64,000 nucleotides of DNA, taken from contig CM039511.1 in assembly GCA_022432975.1 (NCBI GenBank), positions 25,535,153 through 25,599,152 on the forward strand. The letters run 5' to 3'. The DNA is from Begonia masoniana (Eukaryota > Streptophyta > Magnoliopsida > Cucurbitales > Begoniaceae). The stretch's first letter is position 1; every line of letters begins with the position of its first letter. Under the pieces are notes generated by a model, which had not been told where the DNA came from, made no database searches, and saw only the letters and a program-made list of their open reading frames with translations. Both the position numbers and the translations under genes were made by a program. Of this stretch, positions 23,555 through 36,399 are shown piece after piece.

Positions 23555-24099
23555 TCAAGTCATCGATATAACATCTTGTACTTTTAGAAAATTATCATTG
23601 GAAGTGTCAATGTCAACAACATCTACAAAATGACAAATTGAAGACATTAGTTAATGCTTAATTTAGAGATACACTTGTAATACAAATAAATATTAGAATA
23701 TTCGAACCTTCTTGTATCGGTGTCAATGTCGTAGTACTACTATCTTGTAAATCATTTGGAGAAACTTTAAAAAGATTGAAAGTTTTGATCCAACTCTGTG
23801 AGCATATCAAAGCTTCAACACTTTGTGGGCTTAGAGAATTACGAAAAACGTCAAGAACACGACCACCACAACTAAAAGAAGACTCTGATGTCACCGTAGA
23901 AATTGGAATGATCAATATATCTTTGGCAATGGCACTCAAAATTTGATACTTTTCGGAGTGTCTCTTCCACCAGGATAAAATGTCAGAACTATGTTGAACA
24001 ATCTCTAACTTCTCCGACAAATACAGATCAATCTCTGTCTCAGTAGTTTCATCCCCCATCTTAGAAGAATTCTCCGGATCATAAAACATGGAGTACACT
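23555..24099 (-). pseudogene. hAT transposase, C-terminal dimerisation domain
   Basis: The minus strand encodes LYLSEKLEIVQHSSDILSWW, then KYQILSAIAKDILIIPIS, TSESSFSCGGRVLD and SLSPQSVEALICSQSWI, the characteristic hAT C-terminal dimerisation block. The frame continues directly from the part at 36400-37993 when LTR I and one target duplication copy are set aside. A probable intron at 23707-23623 (GTTCGA...TTTGTAG) would join the exon to a short acidic tail (DVVDIDTSND) ending at TGA 23557-23555. Without splicing the frame runs to a stop at 23658. Confidence 0.85.
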
Positions 24100-24854
24100 T
24101 GTGATGACCCCAACCCCACGTCGGTGCAGCCACGACCTGTGTCGTGCGTGCATACATACGTATGTGTGTATTAACCTCGCCCATTCTCACTTAAATTTTT
24201 TTTTTCTTTGCATTTTTCGTTTCCTGTCCTTTTCATTCGTTTATTTATTAGAGAACGGACTCGGTCTTCCAATCCATATCTAGACATTTGGGCTCTAACT
24301 TAACCGTAAGTTCGTCAACGTCTAAATTACTAAACGGGGTTAAGACCATTTTAGAGAAAATGTTGATTCGGTTTTTTGGGTCCCTAAAATCCTTTGAAAT
24401 ACTTGGGGATCGCTCATAAAATACGTTAAAAAGGTATCGTAAAAGGTTGGGTTAAACGTGTTTTGAAAAGTCAATTTTTTTAAAAAAATCACGTTGGAGT
24501 TCAAATGTGACGCCGATCGATCGGGACCAAAGGCCGATCGATAGGGCCTTCTCCGGTTTCCCCAGCTAAAATAACCATAAACGGCGATCGATCGGGACAT
24601 AAGACCGATCGATCGGGCCCTCTCTGTATTCCGATTTAAAAACGATCTTCAACGCGTGTGCTGTAACAACCCCAGAGGGATCGTCACATAAACCATATCT
24701 TTCTTAATCATTTAATTCTTATTACTCACATTCTACTCATTTTCGGTAATATATTTTTTTTTTAAACATAACTTAACTCAAAATGTCTTACGTAATTCAC
24801 TAGACATCATTCGGCAAAAAAATACTTTACGCATCTGCCAGCGGGCAGTGCAAT

Positions 24855-25320
24855 GTTTATCGGCTGGTGAAGGGAAACTTAAACCTTTAGACTGCACCTG
24901 CCGATTGAGGAATAAAACCACATCTACCGGTCACTAGACGACAAAAACATGTTTATATCATCCGGTAAAGAGACTCTTTAGATCATCCGGTGAAATAAGA
25001 GGACATCATCCGGTGGACACGTGCTTCTCACGTGTATAATTAAAACATGACCCGGTCACTAAACGACAAATAACATCCTCATCATCCGGTGACTTTATTA
25101 CACTACATCTGCCGATCGCTAGACAACAAAACAACACTTTCATCATCCGGTAACTTAAATACTCTACATCTGCCGATCGCTAGACGACAAAGTAGCACTT
25201 TCATCATCCGATGGCTTAAACACTCTACATCTACCGGTCACTGGGCGATGAAATAACACTTACATCATCCGGTAACTTAAACACTCTACATCTGCCGATG
25301 ACGTCAGCCGGATGATTGCT
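24855..25320 (-). repeat. Degenerate tandem array with CATCCGGT/CTGCCGAT units in H LTR
   Basis: Units of about 55-65 bp contain CATCATCCGGT and ACATCTGCCGATCGCTAGAC. One contains CACGTGCTTCTCACGTG. The same array occupies about 31940-32425 in the other LTR. It is a divergent relative of the 74-82 bp arrays of P and E. Confidence 0.8.
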
Positions 25321-25865
25321 TTATCCAGCTTCTGTCACACAGCAAAAAACACTATAATCATCAAACAACTTCATCCAGGAGAAAATACCACAACTCACCC
25401 GAATCTTAACTTAGTAACTATAAACCTCAATGAGTAAGAATCATAAACTCATCCAAAATACGCATAGCGGAAGGCTTAAGCAAAACAAACCATTCAATAA
25501 CCTTTAAAATCATCATCATACTCTTAAGTCAAATCATTCAAATCTAAATCTCATGGTTATAAGAAATTCTATTTTTCTTAGACATTCCGTATATCATAAA
25601 CTTCACCAACATACTATGAGCATAACCAGGGGTCTTAGTCGCCTGCCCAGCCTTGCACTGTCATACTGAGCATCCTCCGGCAACCAACTTTAAACATCAT
25701 CTCTGGACTGGAAATCCTCACCTGCTAACTCTTCACCTACATCATAAGGTTTAACTATAAGCCTAATGCTTAGTAAGGAATGCAACACTAACATGGATGC
25801 ATGAAAGAATAATTTGGGAAATCACATGCTCATAAGTCTTTTCTTGTTCATATCTTTGCTCGTAA

Positions 25866-26026
25866 TCATCATTCATAGTCATGGATCATATTCATCAATC
25901 ATAGTCATGGATCATGTTCATCATTCATAGTCATTGATCATATTCATCATTCATAGTCATTGATCATATTCATCATTCATAGTCATTGATCATATTCATC
26001 ATTCATAGTCATTGATCATATTCTTC
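25866..26026 (-). repeat. 26-bp tandem repeat in H LTR
   Basis: About six units of CATCATTCATAGTCATTGAT followed by CATATT, matched at about 32974-33132 in the other LTR. Confidence 0.88.
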
Positions 26027-27152
26027 GTTTAAGTTGTGTGGATTAAGAGGGGATTTGTGCTGGTAAAGGGGGTTTGATAGTGAGAGTGCACATAGTTCCC
26101 TTGTGGGTCGTATCATGGTCCTTCTTTTGGATAGTGACATTCGCCAAATCGCCCCCAACCCTCTTTTAATTCACGTTGCACAAGTTTTATATTCTTATCT
26201 TGTTCATGCGAAGACATGCTCTTAAAAAATTTTCATATGCATAAAACATTCATGATGCATGGACATGAAAATTCTCAGATCATCAAGCTACAGAACTGAG
26301 TACCATTCGACATGAAACTTTACCACTGAGCTAATCATCAGCATAAACAATAGACAGTAACATAAGGGAAACTTCTATTCATCATATGAGTTTCTACCTA
26401 GCATCCTATGATGTAGGGTCCTAATGACCAAGAAACCTGTACATTCACTTACCTGGTCTCCTTAGCAATCTGAGTTCCTTTCTCTTCCAACTTCTTCACC
26501 TAAAACATTTACATTGCAGTAGTTAAAACAAAATCCTATTAGTTCTAATCACAAGTCATCCTAGGATCTAATAGCTATAGTCACTCCAAAATCCTTAGTA
26601 TAGTTCTCTATGCAGTTTGAAACCCAAAACCCAGAACAGACAGATTCGATAAGCGATATCTCAGGGTTGTTTGTTTAATGTCCAAAATCGATTCGGAATG
26701 ACATTACTACATTCAGATTTTAAATATCCTTACTAATACTCGGCCATTGAAGAATCCAGAACCTCAACACATAGCTGAAAAAGAGCTTAACGACTGAAAG
26801 ATAGCTACATTGGCAAACTCGTACCTCGAGCACAAGGTAGCCGAGAAGCAGCAAGGAAACCGATCGTCGAAGGAGGGATTTCCAGCTGACCGAGAGCGAG
26901 AGCTTGGGAGAGAAGAAATCACCGGGAATTGGGGATGTCGGCTACAGTGGTTTAAATGAGGTTTGAATCCTTTCATTTTTTCTTTAAATACTGGCCTCAA
27001 TCCTCCATTATTACAACTTTTCCACTCGACCTAGTTTAGATCCACATGTAATTAATTAAGCTTGGCATAAAACCTTAAACCGTGAAGATTGAATATTCGT
27101 GACCGTTAATACAGTTTAGGAAGTCACCTGGTTGAAGTTGTCGGGTGTTACA

Positions 27153-27167
27153 TCCACCCCTCCTTAA
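27153..27167 (-). other. Polypurine tract of element H
   Basis: TTAAGGAGGGGTGGA on the minus strand directly before the 3' LTR, identical to the tract in E. Confidence 0.85.
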
Positions 27168-27193
27168 ACAAAATTTTCGTCCCCGAAAATTGA

Positions 27194-30100
27194 TCAAACG
27201 AAGAGTTCAGGATATCTGTCCATCATGTCCTGCTGTCTTTCCCGTGTGGCTTCCTCGATACCATGATTCGTCCATAAATCTTTCACCAGTGGAATTTCTT
27301 TATTCCTCAGAGTTTTTACTGCAGATTCCAAAATTTGCACCGGCTTCTCTTCATACATTAATGATGGTTCAATTTCGACATCTACTGGCTAAACAACATG
27401 TGTAGGATCCCGTATGCATTTCCTTAACATTGACACATGGAAAACATTATGCACCTTTTCCAGCGATGGAGGCAATTGCAATCTATATGCCGTACTGCCA
27501 ATCCTTTCTAAGATGGGGAATGGTCCAATAAATCGTTGGTTTAGCTTTCCTTTCTTACCAAATCTTAAAACTCCTTTAAATGGTGAAATCCTCAGGAAAA
27601 CTTCATCGCCAACAGAAAATTCAAGATCTCTTCTCCTCTGGTCTGCATAACTCTTCTGTCGGCTCTGTGCAGTTATCATTCTTTTCCTAATAGTGGCAAT
27701 CTTGTCCGACATCTGTTGCAAAATCTCGGGACCTAGGAGTTTTGCTTCACCGACCTCATCCCAGTACAAAGGTGACCTGCACTTCCTGCCATACAGTGCC
27801 TCATAAGGTGTCATACCTATGGTGGATTGGTAACTATTGTTGTAAGAGAATTCAACCAATGGCAGGTATCGACTCCATGATGTCTGGAACTCAAGCACAC
27901 ATGCCCTCAATATATCCTCAAGTATTTGAATTGTCCGTTCAGATTGTCCATCGGTTTGTGGGTGGAAGGCAGTGCTGAAAGATAAATTGGATCCTAATGT
28001 GCCTTGTAAGTTTTGCCAAAACCTTGAGGTGAATCTAGGATCACGATCGGATACAATGGATAAAGGAACTCCATGCAATCTGATGATTTCTTGGACATAC
28101 AGATCAGCAAGCTGGTCCATTGTGAAAGTCATTCTTACAGGTATAAAGTGTGCCGATTTGGTCATTCTATCAACCACGACCCAAATACTATCATGTCCTT
28201 TAGTTGTCTTTGGCAAACCTACTACAAAATCCAAAGCAATGTTTTCCCACTTTCATTCAGGGATTGGTAGGGGTTGAAGGGTACCTCCTGGGCGTTGGTG
28301 TTCTGCCTTAACCTGTTGGCATATCAAACATGACTCCACATACATAGCAACATCCCTCTTCATATTTGGCCACCAATAATGTAACCTTAAATCCCGATAC
28401 ATCTTGGTGCTACCAGGATGCACAGAAAAGGAAGAAGAATGAGCTTCAGCCAAGATCAACTCACGCAACTCCTTATCATTCGGAACGTACCATCGGTTCT
28501 TAAATTTCAAAGTGCCATCACTAGAGAGACTGAACTCCGAGGAGACGTCCTTTAACTTATTCATCATGCTACTATTCTCCTTCGAATCCTTTTGTTGTGC
28601 CTCCTTGATCCTGTCCAAAATAGTTGGTCGGATAAATAAATCAGCCAGTAAAGCTGGCAGCTCGTGAACTATTTCCAATTCGAACCTCTGAACTTCCTTC
28701 CTCAAAGGTATAGACATGGTTGATAATGCGGGTTGCATTGTCGTTGACATTCTGCTTAAAGCATCGACTACAACATTAGCCTTGCCTGGATGATACTTAA
28801 TTTCGAAGTCATAATCTTTAACAAATTCTAACCAACGTCTCTGTCTCATGTTTAATTCCTTTTGAGTAAAGAAGTACTTCAGGCTTTTATGGTCGGAAAA
28901 TACCTCACACTGTTGTCCATAGAGATAATGTCTCCAAATCTTTAATGCAAAAACAACTGCGGCTAATTCCAAATCGTGAGTGGGGTAGTTCTGTTCATAA
29001 TTCTTTAGCTGCCTAGAGGCATACGCTATAACCTTGCCTTCTTGCATCAAAACACACCCCTGTCCAACTTTGGATGCATCACAATAAACACTAAACTTTC
29101 CTTCTTCAGTTGGGAGAGTCAAAAGTGGAGCTGTCGTTAACTTCAGCTTAAGTGTATGGAAGCCATCTTCACAAGCTTCGGTCCAAGAGTACTTGGTGTC
29201 CTTCTTTGTCAAACTATTTAAAGGCTTAGCTATCATAGAAAATCCCTTAATAAACTTCCTATAATAGCCTGCCAAACCAAGAAAACTACGGACTTCACTA
29301 ACATTCCTTGGCTGTGGCCAGTCCTTAACAGCTTGAATCTTAGTTGGATCTACTGATATACCCTCAGCAGAAATGACATGGCCTAAAAAGTTAACCTTAT
29401 ACAACCAGAACTCACATTTGGATAACTTGGCATAAAGTTGTTGCTGTCTCAGGGTGGTCAAAACTATCCTTAAGTGTTCCATATGGTCAGCCTCAGTCTG
29501 TGAGTATATGAGAATATCATCTATAAATACAATCACAAACTTGTCCAAGTAATCACGAAACACTCGATTCATCAAATCCATAAAAGCTGCAGGTGCATTG
29601 GTTAACCCAAACGACATCACAAGGAATTCATAATGTCCATAGTGGGTCCTAAAAGCTGTCTTAGGTATATCACTTTCCTTAACCTTCAGTTGATAGTACC
29701 CCGAATGCAAATCAATCTTTGAAAACACTTTAGCTCCTTGCAATTGGTTAAACAAGTCATCAATACGGGGCAATGGGTATTTATTCTTAATGGTTAACTT
29801 ATTTAGCTCTCTATAGTCTATGCACATTTTGAGGGAACCATCTTTCTTTTTAACGAACAACACAGGTGCACCCCAGGGAGAACTACTAGGGCGTATGAAT
29901 CCCTTGTCTACTAATTCCTATAGTTGGACTTTTAACTCCTTTAGCTCGACAGGTGCCATGCGATAAGGATTCTTAGATACGGGTAATGCCTCAAGATACG
30001 TATCAATTACAAATTCTATTTCTCTATCGGGCGGTAATCCTGGCAAATCATCCATAAACACATCAGGGAACTCTTTAACTATAGAAATATCTTGTAGCTG

Positions 30101-31612
30101 TATTTTGTGTTTTACCCGATTATCGATCACACTGGCTAGATAACTCTCACAACCATCTTTCAATAATCGCTGAGCCTCTAGCGAGGATATAATCGGTATC
30201 TTACTTATTTTCGGGATAGCTTGGAAAGTGTACTGATCTCCATTAGGAGGTCGAAACTCGACTAATCCAGACCTACAACTTATCGTGGCATAATGCCTGG
30301 ATAACCAATCCATTCCTAATATAACTTCATATCCCTTCATGTCAACTACAATCAGTTCTACATATAACTTCTTATCTCCTAGGGACACAATATTGCCTTT
30401 CAATATCTGCTCAGAATACAAGGACTTTCCCGATGGTAACATCACACTATATGGCCTATCAGCTGGTAAGTATTCTAACTTATGCTTACACGCAAACAAG
30501 GTCGCAATAAATGAGTGTGTGGCACCCGTGTCTATAAGTGTATAAGCAGAAACACCAATGATTATAATTGTACCTGTTATGACCGTATGCTGCATGGTGT
30601 CTTCGTCTTCCATCATAGCAAAGACTCGGGGCATTACTCTTGCTCGGTTTGGATTGGGTGGCATGGGGCAGTCTCTGACTACATGTCCGACCTTGTCACA
30701 TCTAAAACAGCGGCCAGAAAGTAACTTGCATTCGCCAGGATGGTTCTTCTGACAGGTGGGGCATTGAGGGGCTATTGGTCGCTTTCCTTTTCCCTGATCA
30801 TCATTTGGATTGAAGGGTCTCTTTATACCTTGTTGTTGTTGTGGTCCCCTGTTCTGTTGCGGCTGCCATCCTTTGTTCTGACGTGGTGGCAGCTGAGTTT
30901 CCTTCGTGAATTTTCTTGGCTGCTCACGCTGAGCATATGCTGTCATTTCTGCCTCTTTCAGCTCCAAGGCCTTAGCCGTCACTTCACCATATGGTACATT
31001 GTGTATCCCAGCAGTCTTTACTTTCATGTACAAACTCGGCTTCAGTCCTTGAACAAATTAGTAAATCCTGTCCTCATCATCCTCAATAATTCGGGGAGCA
31101 AACCGTAATAAAGCATCAAATTTGCATACGTAGTCCATCACAGAGCCAGTTTGTCGCAGATTCATGAACTCCTTCTTCTTGTTGGCTCGAACAGTCCTAT
31201 TGAAGTACTTGTCAAAGAAGGCAGTCTTAAACATTTCCCAGGTCATAGCTCCGGCATTAGCGGTGTTCTGGATTGAATCCCACCAATGCCTTGCTCCCAA
31301 TTCCAAATGAAAGACAGCATATGTGACCTTATCTCCTTCATCAACCTTTGCGTACTTAAACAGGTCTTCTATCTTTCGAACCCACTCCTCAGCATAAATA
31401 GGATCTGAAACATGTCCACTAAACACCGGGGGTCAAAGCCGAAGGAAACGCTCACTACCATGATCATGAGTTGCATTAGTACTGGAGTTGCCTTGTTCCT
31501 CTCTAGCAGTCATCAGCTGTTCGATCTGGCGAGATTGGCGCATGACCAACTCTGTTAACTGAGCAATGGCATTGCTATCCTCATTGGTCTCTCTCTGCTG
31601 ACCTCTAACCAT
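27194..31612 (-). pseudogene. Element H gag-pol polyprotein, one frame with five stops
   Basis: From the ATG at 31612 the whole polyprotein stays in one frame: Gag capsid region, CCHC knuckle (CFRCDKVGHVVRDC), protease [10 protein letters not shown] ([28 protein letters not shown]), RNase H ([19 protein letters not shown]), integrase zinc finger and DDE core ([22 protein letters not shown]), the Tekay C-terminus (RFGKKGKLNQRFIGPF) and a chromodomain-like tail to TGA 27196-27194. Five in-frame stops fall at 31435-31433, 31060-31058, 29920-29918, 28255-28253 and 27391-27389. By comparison with E they replace CGA, CAG, CAG, TGG and probably CAG, and each can be explained by C-to-T or G-to-A changes. 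No frameshift is seen. It would need very few changes to be active but is presently dead. Confidence 0.9.
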
Positions 31613-31622
31613 TTTGGGATTC

Positions 31623-31685
31623 CTAGACAAATCATTATAGATACATCTTAACTTAATGACATTTACTGAAATCATAAATACTTAC
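31623..31685 (-). other. Putative leader intron of element H
   Basis: Minus strand GTAAGTATTTATG... to ...TTTGTCTAG, 63 nt, between the PBS and the gag ATG, matching E (62 nt) and A (66 nt). Confidence 0.65.
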
Positions 31686-31759
31686 AGTTGCTGGAGTGTG
31701 CTCATGTGACAGTCAGTGCTGGAAGGCAGTCTGCAGAATCAGTTTTAGAACCCGGTTTT

Positions 31760-31771
31760 GCTCTGATACCA
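31760..31771 (-). other. Primer binding site of element H
   Basis: TGGTATCAGAGC on the minus strand, four bases after the 5' LTR end; initiator tRNA-Met type. Confidence 0.92.
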
Positions 31772-31775
31772 TAAT

Positions 31776-34261
31776 TGTAACAACCCCAGAGGGATCGTCA
31801 CATAAACCATATCTTTCTTAATCATTTAATTCTTATTACTCACGTTCTACTCATTTTCGGTAATTTTTTTTTTTGAAACATAACTTAACTCAAAATGTCG
31901 TACGTAATTCACTAGACATCATTCGGCAAAGGAATACTTTACGCATCTGTCGGCGGGCAGTGCAATGTATCGGTTGGTGAAGGGAAACTTAAACCTTTAG
32001 ACTGCACCTGCCGATTGAGGAATAAAACCACATCTACCGGTCACTAGACGACAAAACCATGTTTATATCATTCGGTAAAGAGACTCTTTAGATCATCCGG
32101 TGAAATAAGGGGACATCATCCGGTGGACACGTGCTTCTCACGTGTATAATTAAAACATGACCCGGTCACTAAACGACAAATAACATCCTCATCATCCGGT
32201 GACTTTATTACACTACATCTGCCGATCGCTAGACGAAAAAATAGCACTTTCATCGTCCGGTAACTTAAATACTCTACATCTGCCGATCACTAGACGACAA
32301 AATAACACTTTCATCATCCGATGGCTTAAACACTCTACATCTACCGGTCACTGGGCGATGAAATAACACTTACATCATCCGGTAACTTAAACACTCTACA
32401 TCTGCCGATGACGTCAGCCGGATGATTGCTTTATGCAGCTTCTGTCACACAGCAGAAAACACTATAATCATCAAACAACTTCATCCAGGAGAAAATACCA
32501 CAACTCACCCGAATCTTAACTTTGTAACTATAAACCTCAATGAGTAAGAATCATAAACTCATCCAAAATACGCATAGCGGAAGGCTTAAGCAAAACAAAC
32601 CATTCAATAACCTTTAAAATCATCATCATACTCTTAAGTCAAATCATTCAAATCTAAATCTCATGGTTACAAGAAATTCTATTTTTCTTAGACATCCGTA
32701 TATCATAAACTTCACCAACATACTATGAGCATAACCAGGGGTCTTAGTCGCCTGCCCAGCCTTGCACTGTCATACTGAGCATCCTCCGGCAACAAGCTTT
32801 AAACATCATCTCTGGACTGGAAATCCTCACCTGCTAACTTTTCACCTATATGATAAGGTTTAACTATAAGCCTAATGCTTAGTAAGGAATGCAACACTAA
32901 CATGGATGCATGAAAGAATAATTTGGGAAATCACATGCTCATAAGTCTTTTCTTGTTCATATCTTTGCTCGTAATCATCAATCATAGTCATGGATCATAT
33001 TCATCAATCATAGTCATGGATCATGTTCATCATTCATAGTCATTGATCATATTCATCATTCATAGTCATTGATCATATTCATCATTTATAGTCATTGATC
33101 ATATTCATCATTCATAGTCATTGATCATATTCTTCGTTTAAGTTGTGTGGATTAAGAGGGGATTTGTGCCGGTAAAGGGGGTTTGATAGTGAGAGTGCAC
33201 ATAGTTCCCTTGTGGGTCGTATCATGGTCCTTCTTTTGGATAGTGACATTCGCCAAATCGCCCCCAACCCTCTTTTAATTCATGTTGCACAAGTTTTATA
33301 TTCTTATCTTGTTCATGCGAAGACATGCTCTTAAAACATTTTCATATGCATAAAACATTCATGATGCATGGACATGAAAATTCTCAGATCATCAAGCTAC
33401 AGAACTGAGTACCATTCGACATGAAACTTTACCACTGAGCTAATCATCAGCATAAACAATAGACAGTAACATAAGGGAAACTTCTATTCATCATATGAGT
33501 TTCTACCTAGCATCCTATGATGTAGGGTCCTAATGACCAAGAAACCTGTACATTCACTTACCTGGTCTCCTTAGCAATCTGAGTTCCTTTCTCTTCCAAC
33601 TTCTTCACCTAAAACATTTACATTGCAGTAGTTAAAACAAAATCCTATTAGTTCTAATTACAAGTCATCCTAGGATCTAATAGCTATAGTCACTCCCGAA
33701 TCCTTAGTATAGTTCTCTATGCAGTTTGAAACCCAAAACCCAGAACAGACAGATTCGATAAGCGATATCTCAGGGTTGTTTGTTTAATGTCCAAAATCGA
33801 TTCGGAATGACATTACTACATTCAGATTTTAAATATCTTTACTAATACTCGGCCATTGAAGAATCCAGAACCTCAACACATAGCTGAAAAAGAGCTTAAC
33901 GACTGAAAGATAGCTACATTGGCAAACTCGTACCTCGAGCACAAGGTAGCCGAGAAGCAGCAAGGAAACCGATCGTCGAAGGAGGGATTTCCAGCTGACC
34001 GAGAGCGAGAGCTTGGGAGAGAAGAAATCACCGGGAATTGGGGATGTCGGCTACAGTGGTTTAAATGAGGTTTGAATCCTTTCATTTTTTCTTTAAATAC
34101 TGGCCTCAATCCTCCATTATTACAACTTTGCCACTCGACCTAGTTTAGATCCACATGTAATTAATTAAGCTTGGCATAAAACCTTAAACCGTGAAGATTG
34201 AATATTCGTGACCGTTAATACAGTTTAGGAAGTCACCTGGTTGACGTTGTCGGGTATTACA
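31776..34261 (-). repeat. Element H 5' LTR (2486 bp)
   Basis: Near-identical to 24662-27152, with scattered substitutions and small indels. It includes the same arrays, a TGACGTCA site (32409-32416), a G-box pair (32128-32144), and the mini-exon-like block 33608-33562. A TATTTAAAG promoter-like site lies near 34096. Confidence 0.92.
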
Positions 34262-36399
34262 CATGCGCGCCTGGTCAGCGCGCCTCTAGCGCCCGGCCAG
34301 CGCGCCTCGCGCGCGCCCTATCGCCTCTTTTCCTACCACTTTGCCATTTTTCTTCAATTTTTCACCTAATACACACTTCAATTTCCATCATCAAAACATC
34401 CATAAACAATCCAATTAAATTACACCTCCCAAAACCCAAACATCCAACCTAAATTCTCCAATCTCGACACAAACTTCGATTTCAACTTAAAACCACAAAC
34501 CTTTTATCCGATCACTAAAACTCATCCAAAACCTATTCTATTTCAACAATACATTCCAAAATCATCAATATTCACCCAAATACACATCAACATCAATATC
34601 CTATCTATTTTCATAAAAACCTTCCATACATAGCGAAAGCTATCAAAATAAAATCATCAAAACATTAATTTCAACCTATCCAGATACCAAACATCCTAAT
34701 ATATCTTTCTATACATTTCATCAAATAATGCCAAAACATATAACCTATGCTCCCCTCGGGTCATGCTCGTGTCGACTACGCCGGCCACTCCCACGAACAT
34801 CCTTCCTCAAGCTGCAGGCTCGTCGGGTGGAGGGACATCGTCCTCACTTTGCTCGTAGTCACCTACACCATAAGGACACTTATGAGATAAAAATCTCAGC
34901 AAGTTCTATGTAAATGTATATGCATGATCATGTATGCAATGAAAGCCGTCCATGTCAATTCATTTATCAGTACGTGTCAGTCTATGGTTATCCGAAACGC
35001 TCGACAAATGGATAGGGCACGTCAAGCGGTTAGACAGCCCACACCATCTGAAGGGAGGAAAACCCGCTCACCACGGAACGCTAGGTCTGAACCTCATCCC
35101 CGATAACCCCATGCCATGGTTGTTTACTGTGATACTTTACTTGCCTTTACATGCATGTTCTTTTCATGAAATCCATGCGTAAATTCATTTTCATGTCATT
35201 TTAAAAACCGTGATGCATGAGCAATTCAGTGAACGATAAAGCATACATGACGAGCATACCATCAAAACCTCACAAATACTATCAAGGCATTATAATACTT
35301 AACCTATAAAATAATACAATCCTAACTACACAACCAAAGCAATTAACAAACAATGCACCAAACAATCCTCAACACGATTTCTGACTTATGGTGTAGGCCA
35401 ATCGGCCATAGTAGATCACGAGAACTTACCTATCGTCCCGTGCACACCGAGCTCCTCGTCTCGAACTTGGTCACCTAAATCAATCCATAGCGTCCTTTGT
35501 TAAAACCGAGCTTAAACATAAAGTTTCAGAAATTTACGAACCTCCTAACTAAAGGAAATTTCCTAAAACTCTAATAAATCTCTCTCGGGTATTTCATCGA
35601 GCAACTTACGCTCACAAATCCTTAAACTCCATTAATGGAGGTTCCCAAGCTCCAAATTTCTAATTTTTCATACCAAATGCTAAACACTTCTACTATTTCG
35701 ATCAATAACACTCAATAATCATAATACAACTATAACTAACCATTATTAACCTAGCTCGGTTGTTTTCAACGAAATCCGACAAAACCCTAACAATTTACAA
35801 TGCTAGAAATTGAGAATAATAGCCGGAAAACTATAGATTCTTACCTAGAATCGCGAGGGGAAGAGAAGACATGAAGAGAACTCGAAGATTAGAGGAGAAA
35901 TCGTTGGAGCAAAGTGGGAAAACCGTGGAGGAGAAAACGAGAATCGACATTGGAGAGAAAGGAGAGGGAGAGAAAATGTTTAAGTGTTGAAGGGAAGAGG
36001 GTATTTGGGTTTTAATTAAACTTGGCTTGGCAATTTACATATCTGTCCTTCAGTTTAACCCTCCGTTAATTCTATTGTTCGACTACCGATTCGGTTTCTC
36101 CAAAATTTTCTTATTTCACCAATTATTCCAACTTATTCCTAGGGCTCTAATAAAACCTTCCGTTCGAAAAACGAATTTATTTTACTATTTCTACGAATTA
36201 AATCTCTATAGGGTCAAAACCAGAAACTTAAGCATTATATTTCGGTTCGACTTCCATAAATTTCCATAATTCTCCCAAAATTCATATTAATTACAAGGAC
36301 TCCGTTAAAACTCTCGGTTTGCAAAATGGGCATATTTTAATTATTTTTGAAATTGCCATTGCGCACACGATTCAAAAACTCGTAAAACCGGGTGTTACA

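Larger units (their letters stand above)
24662..27152 (-). repeat. Element H 3' LTR (2491 bp)
   Basis: Starts (minus strand) at 27152, after the PPT. It carries a leader-like block, the mini-exon-like block 26500-26454 with GTAAGT donor, TTATGATGTAGGTGAAG near 25745, two tandem arrays, a TGACGTCA site at 25299-25306 and a G-box pair at 25018-25034. Confidence 0.92.
24662..34261 (-). mobile_element. Element H: complete Tekay-like Ty3/gypsy retrotransposon (minus strand)
   Basis: Two LTRs (24662-27152 and 31776-34261) begin TGTAACACCC or TGTAATACCC and end GGGGTTGTTACA on the minus strand. They are very similar over their whole length. PBS, leader intron, one long gag-pol frame and PPT lie in order between them. 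Flanks TGTGC and CATGC may be an eroded TSD. The internal region is collinear with E, and the encoded proteins are close but clearly distinct, so H is a related family rather than another E copy. Confidence 0.92.
24100..36399 (-). repeat. Solo LTR I (about 2.7 kb, minus) in hAT transposase, itself split by element H
   Basis: On the minus strand it begins TGTAACACCCGGTTTTACGA at 36399 and ends GGGGTCATCACA at 24100. Flanks ACACT (24095-24099) and ACAGT (36400-36404) form an imperfect TSD, and removal restores the transposase frame. Segments are 34262-36399 and 24100-24661. It includes a GC-rich GCGCGCC stretch (34262-34320), the mini-exon-like block (35474-35430), TATGGTGTAGGTGAC near 34868, and four CGATCGAT(C/A)GGG motifs near 24515-24620. 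No coding content. Confidence 0.8.

Noticed and set aside
26764..27000. 78-codon frame identical to one at 33873-34109
   Set aside because: Identity comes from both being in the two LTRs of element H, across the promoter/leader region; no evidence of coding constraint.
27414..27650. Antisense frames opposite integrase (also 43314-43598, 46473-46757 and 63101-63385)
   Set aside because: Shadow frames of conserved pol sequence on the other strand.
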